From DATGQT01 sp035304085 (GTDB taxonomy: Bacteria > Bacteroidota > Rhodothermia > Rhodothermales > Rubricoccaceae), in the NCBI GenBank assembly GCA_035304085.1, contig DATGQT010000214.1, positions 1 through 5,819 of the forward strand: a DNA stretch of 5,819 nt. The letters run 5' to 3'. Every line of letters begins with the position of its first letter. The first letter of the stretch is position 1. This document shows, in pieces, positions 1 through 5,819 of the stretch. A program made the position numbers and the translations under genes. Below the pieces are notes generated by a model that had not been told where the DNA came from, ran no database searches, and worked only from the letters and a program-made list of their open reading frames with translations.

Positions 1-30
1 TGGGGCGACGGGAGGAACGGGAGAAGTTCC

Positions 31-79
31 TGACTTCTGACCCCTGACCCCTGACCCCTGACTTCTGTCTTCTGCCTAC
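31..79. repeat. Tandem heptamer repeat, seven units
   Basis: Seven consecutive 7-bp units can be read directly: TGACTTC, TGACCCC three times, TGACTTC, TGTCTTC and TGCCTAC. All begin with TG and have a pyrimidine-rich tail, so the period is clear although the units vary. The block is in non-coding DNA upstream of the acyl-CoA dehydrogenase gene and is too far from its start (about 155 bp) to be a ribosome binding site. Short 7-bp tandem repeats are known from intergenic DNA of several bacterial groups, notably cyanobacteria. Whether this block is one member of a dispersed family in this genome cannot be seen from one window. No function is assigned. Confidence 0.85.
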
Positions 80-152
80 CGTCCACCGCCTCACCGGACC
101 CGTGAAGGGCGGGCGAATCCACCGGAGCCCGCAGGGGCGAACCTCCGCACGA

Positions 153-173
153 TGTACCTTGTACGCTGTACCG
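153..173. repeat. Second heptamer-period block, TGTACNN x3
   Basis: Three adjacent 7-bp units, TGTACCT, TGTACGC and TGTACCG, follow each other without a gap, and a further GTAC lies at 173-176. The block sits about 60 bp upstream of the chosen dehydrogenase start. It has the same period as the block at 31-79 but a different core sequence. It could be a short tandem repeat or a cluster of protein-binding half-sites, since GTAC is self-complementary. TACCTTG at 155-161 loosely resembles a Bacteroidota -7 box, but inside a repeat this means little. Confidence 0.5.
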
Positions 174-233
174 TACCCCCGGGGCGCCGCCGCCGTTCTC
201 CCGCCCCGACCGACCACCCAACCCCGTCCTACG

Positions 234-2267
234 ATGTCGCTGCTCGACAAGCTGAAAGGCGTCTCCGCCGCGGACCAGCGGATGATCCAGGAGACCGAGG
301 CCATGATGGGCCCGGAGCCCGAGGAGATGGGCTTCATCAAGAACCTCTTCTGGGGCCGCATCCGCGAGGACCTCGTCTTCCCCTACCCGGAGGTCTCGGC
401 CGAGGAGCAGGAGCGGACCGACCGCCTGATCGCCGAGCTGGAGGACTACCTCGACAACGAGCACCCCAGCATCGAGATCGACCAGGAGCAGTACATCCCG
501 GACTGGGTCGTGAAGCGCCTCTTCGAGATCGGCGCGCTCGGGTGCAAGGTGCCCGTCGAGTACGGCGGCCTCGGCCTCGGCGTCACCGCCTACAACCGCG
601 TGCTCGAGGCCATCGGCCGGCGGTGCGGCTCGACGGCCGTGATGGTCTCGGCCCACCAGTCCATCGGCTGTGGCGCCATCATGCTCTTCGGCAACGAGGA
701 GCAGAAGCGCCGCTTCCTCCCGATGGTCGCCCGCGAGAAGCTCTCTGCCTTCTGCCTCTCCGAGCCCAACGTGGGGAGCGACGCCGCCGGGCAGCAGACG
801 CGCTGCGAGTGGGTCGAGGAGGAGGGCGTCTACGTCCTCAACGGCGAGAAGAAGTGGATCACGAGCGCGGCCCAGGCCGGGATGATGACGGTCATGGCCA
901 ACCAGATGATCACCGACCCGAAGACAGGTAAGCAGAAGAAGGGGGTGACGGCGCTCATCGTGACGCCGGACATGGAGGGGGTCGAGGTGTTCCAGAAGAA
1001 CCGGACGAAGGCGGGCATCCGCGGCACGTGGCAGGGCCGCGTCCGCTTCACCAACGTCCGCGTCCCGAAGGAGAACCTCCTCCACAAGGAGGGCCAGGGG
1101 CTCAAGGTGGCGCTGACGTGCCTCAACTACGGCCGCTGCACCCTCGCCGCCGGCGTCACCGGCGGCGCCAAGCAGGCCGCCGAGCAGGCCACGAAGTGGG
1201 TCCAGACCCGCTACCAGTTCCAGCGTCCGCTGGCCGACTTCGAGCTCGTCCGCCAGCGCATCGCCGAGATGCACGCGCGCACGTTCGCCATGGACGCCGT
1301 GCTCTACATGACGTGCGGCTTCCTCGACCGCCACGACGACGACATCATGGTCGAGACCGCCGCGTGCAAGCTGTTCTGTTCCGAGGAGGGCTGGAAGGTC
1401 ATCGACGCCGGGATGCAGCTCATGGGCGGCGAGGGGTACATGACCGAGAACGAGTACGAGCGGCTCTGGCGCGACAACCGCATCCACCGCATCGTCGAGG
1501 GCTCGAACGAGGTTATGCAGTCGTTCATCTTCGCCTACGGCGGCAAGCAGCTCGCCGAGTACATGCTCGGCGTCCTCAACACGGTGCAGTGGGACGAGGA
1601 GCAGGGCTTCGCCGACAACCTCACGCGCATCCTCACCGGCGCCGTCAAGCCGCAGACGGTCCGCGCCGGCGCCCCGCTGGCCGCCGAGATCTACCTCGGT
1701 AAGAAGGTGAGCCGGCCGGCGCTGGAGCGGCTCCACCCCTCGCTCCGCTCCTTCGGCGAGCGGCTGGCGAGCCACGTCCAGCGCCACACGCGCGCGTTCA
1801 AGCTGGCCTCGAAGCGGCTCGAGGAGGCCATCGTCGGGCGGCAGGCCGTGCAGGCCCGGCTGGCCGACAACGCCACGCTGCTCTTCGCCTGGACGTGCGT
1901 GCTCGCGAAGCTCGACCGCCTCATGGCGCGCGGCGCCTCGGGCCCGAAGTGGGAGCGCGACAAGGCCGCCGGCCTCTACTTCATGCACATGGCCCACGAG
2001 CAGATCGAGGAGAACCTCCGCCGCCTCGAGCGCAACAGCGACGCCGCCATGGAGCGCGCCGCCGTCGCCGCCCTCGGCTGGGTCGAGACGCTCCCGAACG
2101 CGGACTACTACATCCACGAGGCCTCGCCCAACGCGGCCGGCACGGGGCACCCGGTGCAGGAGGACTACATCAAGCAGTTCCCCGGCGACGGCGCGCCGTA
2201 CGTGCCGCGCCCCGATGAGGCGCCCGCCGGCGACGGTGCCCGCCGCGCCGCCCCGGCGACGGCCTGA
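234..2267 (+). CDS. Acyl-CoA dehydrogenase, long VLCAD/ACAD9-like type
   Basis: Predicted FAD enzyme catalysing the first step of fatty-acid beta-oxidation: acyl-CoA to trans-2-enoyl-CoA, with electrons passed to electron-transfer flavoprotein. The 677-aa product has a helical N-terminal part, then the FAD/substrate signature around 173-183 (AFCLSEPNVGSD) and WIT at 208-210. The C-terminal flavin domain includes MGGEGY at 397-402 and RLWRDNRIHRIVEGSNE at 410-426, in which E422 aligns with the catalytic glutamate of the EGTN-type motif. Residues from about 480 to 650 extend beyond the usual ~380-aa dehydrogenase core, as in human VLCAD and ACAD9, where that domain helps membrane association; the last ~25 residues are Ala/Pro/Gly-rich. 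The start at 234 (MSLLDKL) is preferred over the upstream GTG at 102 because the extra 44 codons are low-complexity, run through the TGTAC repeat and resemble no dehydrogenase. No Shine-Dalgarno is visible. A terminator follows 35 bp after the stop. Chain-length preference is inferred from architecture only. Confidence 0.93.
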   Translation: MSLLDKLKGVSAADQRMIQETEAMMGPEPEEMGFIKNLFWGRIREDLVFPYPEVSAEEQERTDRLIAELEDYLDNEHPSIEIDQEQYIPDWVVKRLFEIGALGCKVPVEYGGLGLGVTAYNRVLEAIGRRCGSTAVMVSAHQSIGCGAIMLFGNEEQKRRFLPMVAREKLSAFCLSEPNVGSDAAGQQTRCEWVEEEGVYVLNGEKKWITSAAQAGMMTVMANQMITDPKTGKQKKGVTALIVTPDMEGVEVFQKNRTKAGIRGTWQGRVRFTNVRVPKENLLHKEGQGLKVALTCLNYGRCTLAAGVTGGAKQAAEQATKWVQTRYQFQRPLADFELVRQRIAEMHARTFAMDAVLYMTCGFLDRHDDDIMVETAACKLFCSEEGWKVIDAGMQLMGGEGYMTENEYERLWRDNRIHRIVEGSNEVMQSFIFAYGGKQLAEYMLGVLNTVQWDEEQGFADNLTRILTGAVKPQTVRAGAPLAAEIYLGKKVSRPALERLHPSLRSFGERLASHVQRHTRAFKLASKRLEEAIVGRQAVQARLADNATLLFAWTCVLAKLDRLMARGASGPKWERDKAAGLYFMHMAHEQIEENLRRLERNSDAAMERAAVAALGWVETLPNADYYIHEASPNAAGTGHPVQEDYIKQFPGDGAPYVPRPDEAPAGDGARRAAPATA

Positions 2268-2302
2268 CCGGCTCCACCAGATCCGCAATCCCTTCGAGGA
2301 CG

Positions 2303-2338
2303 GTAGGGACGCAGCGTGCTGCGTCCCTACTTTGTTTT
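2303..2338 (+). terminator. Intrinsic terminator from a perfect palindrome
   Basis: GTAGGGACGCAGC (2303-2315), a two-base loop GT and GCTGCGTCCCTAC (2318-2330) form a perfect 13-bp stem, followed at once by TTTGTTTT (2331-2338). It lies 35 bp after the dehydrogenase stop codon and 18 bp before the next start codon. A strong stem followed by a T-rich tract fits a Rho-independent terminator. The same palindrome recurs in altered form at 3904-3931, so it may also be a dispersed repetitive element that serves as a terminator here. On the minus strand there is no matching T tract. Confidence 0.8.
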
Positions 2339-2356
2339 CCCCCTCCGCTGCCAGCC

Positions 2357-3907
2357 ATGCGATCCCTCCTCCTGCTCGTCGTCCTCGCGGCTCCGCTCCA
2401 GGCCCAGACCCTCGGGGAAACCGATTTCCCGAACTCCGGCGCCCCAGAGGCCCAGGCGCCGTTCCTCCGCGGCCTCCTGCTCCTCCACTCCTTCGAGTAC
2501 GACGAGGCCCGCGACGCCTTCCGCGAGGCGCAGCGCCTCGACCCCGACTTCGCCATGGCCTACTGGGGCGAGGCCATGACGCACAACCACCCGATCTGGA
2601 TGGAGCAGGACCGCGCCGCCGCCCTCGAAGTCCTCGCCCGCCTCGCGCCGACGCCCGAGGCGCAGCTCGCCAGCGCCCCGACCGAGCGGGAGAAGGACTA
2701 CCTCCGCGCCCTCCACGTCCTCTACGGCGACGGCGACAAGGAGGGCCGCGACGACGCCTACGCTGAGGCCACCGCCGCCCTCGCCGCCCGCTACCCCGAC
2801 GACCTCGACGCCGCCGCCTTCCACGCCCTCGCGATCCTCGGCACCGCCCACGAGGGCCGCGACTTCTCCACGTACATGCGCGCGGCGGCCGTCGCCGAGG
2901 CGGTGTTCGACCGGAACCCGCGCCACCCCGGCGCCGCCCACTACCTCATCCACGCCTACGACGACCCCGTCCACGCCCCCCTCGGCCTCCGCCCGGCCCG
3001 CGCCTACGCCGAGATCGCGCCCGACGCCTCGCACGCCCTCCACATGCCGAGCCACATCTACGTCGCCCTCGGGATGTGGGACGAGGCGGCCGAGATGAAC
3101 CGCCGCTCGTTCGAGGCCGCGCGGGCGGCGACGGAGCGGCGCGCCGAGCCGCTGAACGGGCATGGCTGGCACGCCCTCTACTGGCTCAATTACGTCGAGC
3201 TCCAGCGCGGGCGCTACGCCGAGGCACGAGGGCTGCTCGATCGCGCCGCCGGGTTCGTCGAGGCGGCAGCCTCGCCACGGGCGAAGGTCAACTTCCTCGC
3301 GATGCTGGCGAGCTACCTCGTGGAGACGGAGGACTGGGACCTGGACGTCGGCCGGTACGAGGTGACGCACGAGGGGCTCGGCAGCGGCACCGCCACGCGG
3401 ATGCTCTACACCTCCGGCCAGGCTGCGCTCGCGCAGGGGGAGGTCGCGGTGGCAGAGGCAGCGCTGGAAGCTCTGCTGACGCGGATCGCCGATAACCCCG
3501 AGCCGGGTGAGACGGCGACGGCGCTGGCGCTGGAGGCGCTGATCCTGCAGGCGAAGGGGGAGACGGAGGCCGCCCTCGCGAAGGTCGCCGAGGCCGCCAC
3601 CGTCGAGGACGCCATGCCGCTCGACTTCGGACCGCCGTTCCCCGTCAAGCCCGTGCACGAGCTCTGGGGTGAGATGCTGCTCGACCTCGGCCGCGCCGAG
3701 GAGGCGCAGGTCCAGTTCGAGCGGGCCCTCGAACGCGCACCGCGCCGGGCCCGCTCGCTCCTCGGCCTCGCCCGCTCCGCCGAGGTCGCGGGAGACATGG
3801 AGAAGGCCTTCGAGGTCTGGGCGGAGCTGGATGCCGTGTGGTTCAGAGCCGATGCGGATGTGCGTGACGTCGTAGTGGAGCGGCCCGTCATCTGGGACGA
3901 TCGGTAG
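2357..3907 (+). CDS. Secreted TPR protein, histidine-rich family of unknown function
   Basis: The 516-aa product begins with a signal peptide: MR, a hydrophobic run LLLLVVLAA, then PLQA|Q with probable signal peptidase I cleavage after A16. It is therefore predicted to be periplasmic or secreted; there is no lipobox cysteine. TPR-like helical pairs are visible at about 36-69, 230-255, 272-300 and 433-491. Between them lie blocks I recognise from memory as typical of a widespread uncharacterised bacterial TPR family: GEAMTHNHPIW (71-81), HPGAAHYLIHAYDDP (190-204), SHALHMPSHIYVALGMW (225-241) and GPPFPVKPVHELWGEMLLDLGR (425-446, split by a proline turn). Their many histidines (76, 78, 195, 199, 226, 229, 233) are more than helical packing should need, but no enzyme activity is known to me. 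The start follows the terminator by 18 bp and has no Shine-Dalgarno. The TAG stop is supplied by the first bases of the downstream hairpin repeat, so the last ~10 residues may be variable. Function is not assigned. Confidence 0.88.
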   Translation: MRSLLLLVVLAAPLQAQTLGETDFPNSGAPEAQAPFLRGLLLLHSFEYDEARDAFREAQRLDPDFAMAYWGEAMTHNHPIWMEQDRAAALEVLARLAPTPEAQLASAPTEREKDYLRALHVLYGDGDKEGRDDAYAEATAALAARYPDDLDAAAFHALAILGTAHEGRDFSTYMRAAAVAEAVFDRNPRHPGAAHYLIHAYDDPVHAPLGLRPARAYAEIAPDASHALHMPSHIYVALGMWDEAAEMNRRSFEAARAATERRAEPLNGHGWHALYWLNYVELQRGRYAEARGLLDRAAGFVEAAASPRAKVNFLAMLASYLVETEDWDLDVGRYEVTHEGLGSGTATRMLYTSGQAALAQGEVAVAEAALEALLTRIADNPEPGETATALALEALILQAKGETEAALAKVAEAATVEDAMPLDFGPPFPVKPVHELWGEMLLDLGRAEEAQVQFERALERAPRRARSLLGLARSAEVAGDMEKAFEVWAELDAVWFRADADVRDVVVERPVIWDDR

Positions 3908-3931
3908 GGACACGGCGCGCCGTGCCCCTGC
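3904..3931. repeat. Diverged copy of the GTAGGGAC hairpin repeat
   Basis: GTAGGGACACGGC (3904-3916), GC, then GCCGTGCCCCTGC (3919-3931) form a 13-bp stem with 11 Watson-Crick pairs, one G-T pair and one A-C mismatch. The left arm matches 11 of 13 bases of the copy at 2303-2315, and both differences in that arm are matched by compensating changes in the right arm. There is no T tract after it; the next bases are GC-rich. It is therefore a weak candidate for a canonical terminator and better called a dispersed palindromic repeat. It overlaps the TAG stop (3905-3907) of the TPR gene. The rest of the gap to 4046 also holds 7-bp arms GCCCCCG (3970-3976)/CGGGGGC (4003-4009) and 8-bp arms CGCCGAAG (3985-3992)/CTTCGGCG (4022-4029). 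Confidence 0.75.
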
Positions 3932-4018
3932 GCGGCGCGGTTCCCGTTCAGGCGGACCCGGGTAGCAGGGCCCCCGTTAAGCCTCGCCGAAGGCCGGAAA
4001 CGCGGGGGCACCGGCGCG

Positions 4019-4026
4019 TATCTTCG
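4019..4026 (+). promoter_or_regulatory. Possible -7 box for the M16 gene (TATCTTCG)
   Basis: TATCTTCG matches the Bacteroidota-type -7 consensus TAnnTTTG at all but one fixed base and lies 20 bp before the peptidase start codon, which would leave a leader of roughly 10-15 nt. It is a rare A/T-containing stretch in GC-rich DNA. No matching TTG-type -33 element is visible at the expected distance upstream, where the sequence reads GGCCGGAAACG, so the call is weak. Confidence 0.3.
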
Positions 4027-4046
4027 GCGCCCCTGGAACCCCCGCC

Positions 4047-5312
4047 ATGCCCGCCTCCCCCATCCTCCCCGGCTTCGAGCGCACCGAGCTCCCCAACGGC
4101 GTCCGCGTCGTCACCGAGCAGGTGCCGTCGGTCCGCTCCGTCTCCGTCGGCGTGTGGGTGCACGCCGGGAGCCGCGACGAGGCCGAGCCCGAGGGCGGCA
4201 TCACGCACTTCATCGAGCACGTCGTCTTCAAGGGGACCGAGCGGCGGCGCGGCTACCAGATCAACCAGCGGATGGAGGCCGTCGGCGGCTACCTCAACGC
4301 CTTCACGGCCAAGGAGCACACGTGCTTCTACGCGCGTGGGTTGGATGAGCACCTCGGCCGCGCCCTCGACACCTGCCTCGACCTCGTTCTCCGCCCCTCA
4401 CTCCCGCCCCGCGAGATCGAGAAGGAGAAGGACGTCGTCGTCGAGGAGATCAAGATGTACGAGGACAACCCCGAGGACCACATCTTCGACCACTACGAGG
4501 CGGCGATGTACCCGGACCACCCCCTCGGGCGGCCCGTCATCGGCACCCCGGAGTCCGTCCGCTCCTTCACGCGCGACGACCTCGCCGGCTACATCGGCCG
4601 GCACTACGTGCCCAACCGGCTCGTCGTCGCCGTCGCCGGCAACGTCCGCCACGCCGACGTCGTGCGGCGGGTCGAGCGGCTGCTCGACGGGTTCGAGCGC
4701 GGCCCCCGCCCGCTCGAGCGCGCGCCGGCCAACGGCTACGTCCCGCGCGAGGTCGTCGTCCCCCGGCCGATCCAGCAGGCCCACCTCGTCGTCGGCACGC
4801 GGGCCTACGGCGCCCTCGACCCCCGCCGTACCGTCGTCTCGCTGCTCAACACCCTCCTCGGCGGGGGGATGAGCAGCCGGCTCAACCAGAACATCCGCGA
4901 GCGCTACGGCTACTGCTACGCCGTTTACTCTTTCGCCAACATGATGGCCGACGCCGGCGACTTCGGCGTCTACATCGGCGTGGACGCGAACAAGGTGGAC
5001 CGCGCGAAGAAGCTCGTCGTCCGCGAGCTCGAGAAGGTGGCGGAGTCGCCCGTCTCGGCGCGGACGCTGGAGCGGGCGAGGCAGCAGCTCAAGGGCTCGA
5101 TGATGCTGAGCCTGGAGAGCATGAGCAACCGGATGATGCGGCTCGGCCGCGTCGAGCTCACGTTCGAGCGCTACTTCACGCTCGACGAGGTGACGGCCGA
5201 GATCGACGCCGTGACGGCCGAGGACGTCCGCGCCGCCGCCGAGGACCTCTTCCGGCCCGAGCGCCTCTCCAGCATCGCGTTCGTGCCTTCGGGTGATTAC
5301 GTGATATCGTAA
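4047..5312 (+). CDS. M16 family zinc metallopeptidase
   Basis: The 421-aa product is a predicted zinc endopeptidase of the pitrilysin/mitochondrial processing peptidase family. The inverted zinc motif HFIEH is at 54-58: H54 and H58 bind zinc and E57 is the catalytic base. The third ligand is E134 in VVEEIKMYEDNPED (131-144), 76 residues after H58, the spacing found in beta-MPP; E127, seven residues before it, matches the conserved secondary glutamate. The second M16 domain starts near 235-250 and holds the family block LGGGMSSRLNQNIRERYGYCY (271-291, given here as the region around GGGMSSRL). The length fits a single-unit bacterial M16 enzyme that normally works as a two-subunit clamp on short unfolded peptides. 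No signal peptide is seen, so a cytoplasmic site is likely. All active-site residues are present, so it should be active. The start is the first ATG in frame with the conserved domain, with no Shine-Dalgarno. The 3' end (encoding DYVIS) lies inside the octamer repeat array. Confidence 0.93.
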   Translation: MPASPILPGFERTELPNGVRVVTEQVPSVRSVSVGVWVHAGSRDEAEPEGGITHFIEHVVFKGTERRRGYQINQRMEAVGGYLNAFTAKEHTCFYARGLDEHLGRALDTCLDLVLRPSLPPREIEKEKDVVVEEIKMYEDNPEDHIFDHYEAAMYPDHPLGRPVIGTPESVRSFTRDDLAGYIGRHYVPNRLVVAVAGNVRHADVVRRVERLLDGFERGPRPLERAPANGYVPREVVVPRPIQQAHLVVGTRAYGALDPRRTVVSLLNTLLGGGMSSRLNQNIRERYGYCYAVYSFANMMADAGDFGVYIGVDANKVDRAKKLVVRELEKVAESPVSARTLERARQQLKGSMMLSLESMSNRMMRLGRVELTFERYFTLDEVTAEIDAVTAEDVRAAAEDLFRPERLSSIAFVPSGDYVIS

Positions 5313-5356
5313 TTACGTGAGGGCATCTGGATTCACGTAATCACGTACTCACGTAA
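5297..5356. repeat. 8-bp-phased TTACGTGA/TCACGTAA inverted array
   Basis: On the left, TTACGTGA (5297-5304), TATCGTAA (5305-5312) and TTACGTGA (5313-5320) follow in 8-bp steps. On the right, after 12 bp, TCACGTAA (5333-5340), TCACGTAC (5341-5348) and TCACGTAA (5349-5356) follow in 8-bp steps. TTACGTGA is the exact reverse complement of TCACGTAA, so the two triplets face each other. The longest exact inverted pair is 12 bp (5293-5304 with 5333-5344). The array covers the end and stop codon of the M16 gene and reaches the ATG of the epimerase. Reasonable readings are an operator array, an RNA switch formed by competing hairpins, or an intergenic simple-repeat family. There is no T tract, so a plain intrinsic terminator is unlikely. 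Confidence 0.8.
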
Positions 5357-5358
5357 TC

Positions 5359-5819
5359 ATGACCGTCCTCGTCACCGGCGGCGCCGGGTTCATCGGCTCC
5401 CACGTCGCCGACGCCCTCCTCGCGGCCGGCCACGCGGTCCACGTCCTCGACAACCTCAGCGGCGGGCGCCGCGAGAACGTCCCCGACGGCGCCGTCTTCC
5501 ACGAACTGGACGTGCGCGACCCCGACGTGCGACGGCTCTTCGGCGAGCACCGCTACGGCGCGCTCCTCCACCTCGCCGCCCAGATGGACGTCCGCCGCTC
5601 CGTGGCCGACCCCGTCTACGACGCCGACGTGAACGTGCTCGGGCTGCTGAACCTGATGGAGGCGGGGCGGCACGCCGGCCTCGGGAAGGTGGTCTTCGCC
5701 TCGACCGGCGGCGCCATCTACGGCGAGCCCGATCCCGAGGTGAACGGGGGCGGCCCGCAGCCCGAGACGCACCCCCAGCGGCCCGCCTCCCCCTACGGCA
5801 TCACCAAGCTCGTCTCCGA
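5359..5819 (+). CDS. GalE-like NAD-dependent sugar-nucleotide epimerase, 5' part
   Basis: The reading frame opens at ATG 5359 and runs off the window end, giving 153 codons of an extended short-chain dehydrogenase/reductase, probably a UDP-glucose 4-epimerase or related enzyme that interconverts nucleotide sugars through a tightly bound NAD. Visible motifs in order are the Rossmann glycine motif GGAGFIGSH (7-15), DNLSGG (31-36) after the second strand where the acidic residue binds the NAD ribose, HLAAQMDVRRSVADP (71-85), STGGAIYGE (115-123) with the catalytic Ser/Thr, and YGITK (146-150), the YxxxK catalytic pair Y146 and K150. The STGGAIYG form is typical of the shorter ~310-aa bacterial and archaeal GalE-like enzymes. 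About half the protein should lie beyond the window, including the sugar-binding part, so the substrate cannot be named. No Shine-Dalgarno is present; the start codon abuts the octamer array, and the peptidase ends 46 bp upstream, so a shared transcript is possible. Confidence 0.9.
   Translation, partial: MTVLVTGGAGFIGSHVADALLAAGHAVHVLDNLSGGRRENVPDGAVFHELDVRDPDVRRLFGEHRYGALLHLAAQMDVRRSVADPVYDADVNVLGLLNLMEAGRHAGLGKVVFASTGGAIYGEPDPEVNGGGPQPETHPQRPASPYGITKLVS

Noticed and set aside
13..38. Small hairpins AGGAAC/GTTCCT (13-18/26-31) and AGAAGT/ACTTCT (22-27/33-38) as a terminator of an upstream gene
   Set aside because: Stems are only 6 bp, they compete with each other, and no T tract follows; the second arm belongs to the heptamer repeat.
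102..233. Upstream GTG extension of the dehydrogenase frame
   Set aside because: The 44 extra codons run through the TGTAC repeat and encode a low-complexity Arg/Pro-rich segment unlike dehydrogenase N termini; ATG 234 gives a sensible start.
2328..2334. TACTTTG as a Bacteroidota -7 promoter box for the TPR gene
   Set aside because: It is one base short of the TAnnTTTG spacing, sits on the terminator arm and T tract, and has no -33 partner upstream.
2327..3913. 528-codon open frame on the minus strand opposite the TPR gene
   Set aside because: It is an antisense shadow caused by GC-rich third positions. Its product is low-complexity (rich in Gly, Val, Arg, Glu) with no family motif, while the + strand frame has a signal peptide and conserved TPR blocks.
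3922..4872. 316-codon + strand frame overlapping the M16 gene
   Set aside because: Its product is almost entirely Ser, Arg, Pro, Thr and Ala, typical of an out-of-frame GC-rich reading, and the overlapping M16 frame has intact catalytic motifs.
5341..5772. 143-codon minus-strand frame opposite the epimerase
   Set aside because: No motif is recognisable, and the + strand frame encodes clear Rossmann and YxxxK motifs.
1..5819. CRISPR array, transposase, toxin-antitoxin, RNA gene or other defence system
   Set aside because: No direct repeats with spacers, no transposase or toxin motif, and no tRNA- or rRNA-like sequence was seen; gene content is housekeeping-like.

Overview
The window is GC-rich, with C/G strongly preferred at third codon positions, and carries four protein genes, all on the + strand: an acyl-CoA dehydrogenase of the long (VLCAD/ACAD9-like) type, a secreted tetratricopeptide-repeat (TPR) protein of a histidine-rich family of unknown function, an M16 zinc peptidase, and the first 153 codons of a GalE-like NAD-dependent sugar-nucleotide epimerase cut by the window end. 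None of the four starts has a recognisable Shine-Dalgarno sequence. Together with the high GC and one weak TAnnTTTG-like box, this suggests a member of the Rhodothermota (Rhodothermales) or a similar GC-rich relative of Bacteroidota. That placement is an inference, not a demonstrated assignment.

Layout: 1-233 is non-coding and holds two heptamer-period repeat blocks (31-79 and 153-173). 234-2267 is the acyl-CoA dehydrogenase. 2268-2356 holds a perfect 13-bp-arm hairpin followed by a T-rich tract, a good intrinsic terminator. 2357-3907 is the TPR protein. 3908-4046 starts with a second, diverged copy of the same hairpin, whose first bases supply the TAG stop of the TPR gene, followed by a possible promoter. 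4047-5312 is the M16 peptidase. 5297-5356 is an 8-bp-phased array of TTACGTGA/TCACGTAA elements that covers the peptidase stop codon and runs up to the epimerase start codon. 5359 to the end is the epimerase.

The four genes do not form an obvious pathway: fatty-acid beta-oxidation, an envelope TPR protein, proteolysis and nucleotide-sugar metabolism. The terminator makes the first gene a separate unit; the peptidase and epimerase, 46 bp apart, could share a transcript. I see no mobile element, CRISPR array, RNA gene or defence system. The parts most worth a second look are in the gaps: every gap carries its own short repeat, the two hairpin copies show compensatory base changes, and the octamer array can form mutually exclusive hairpins at the epimerase start.
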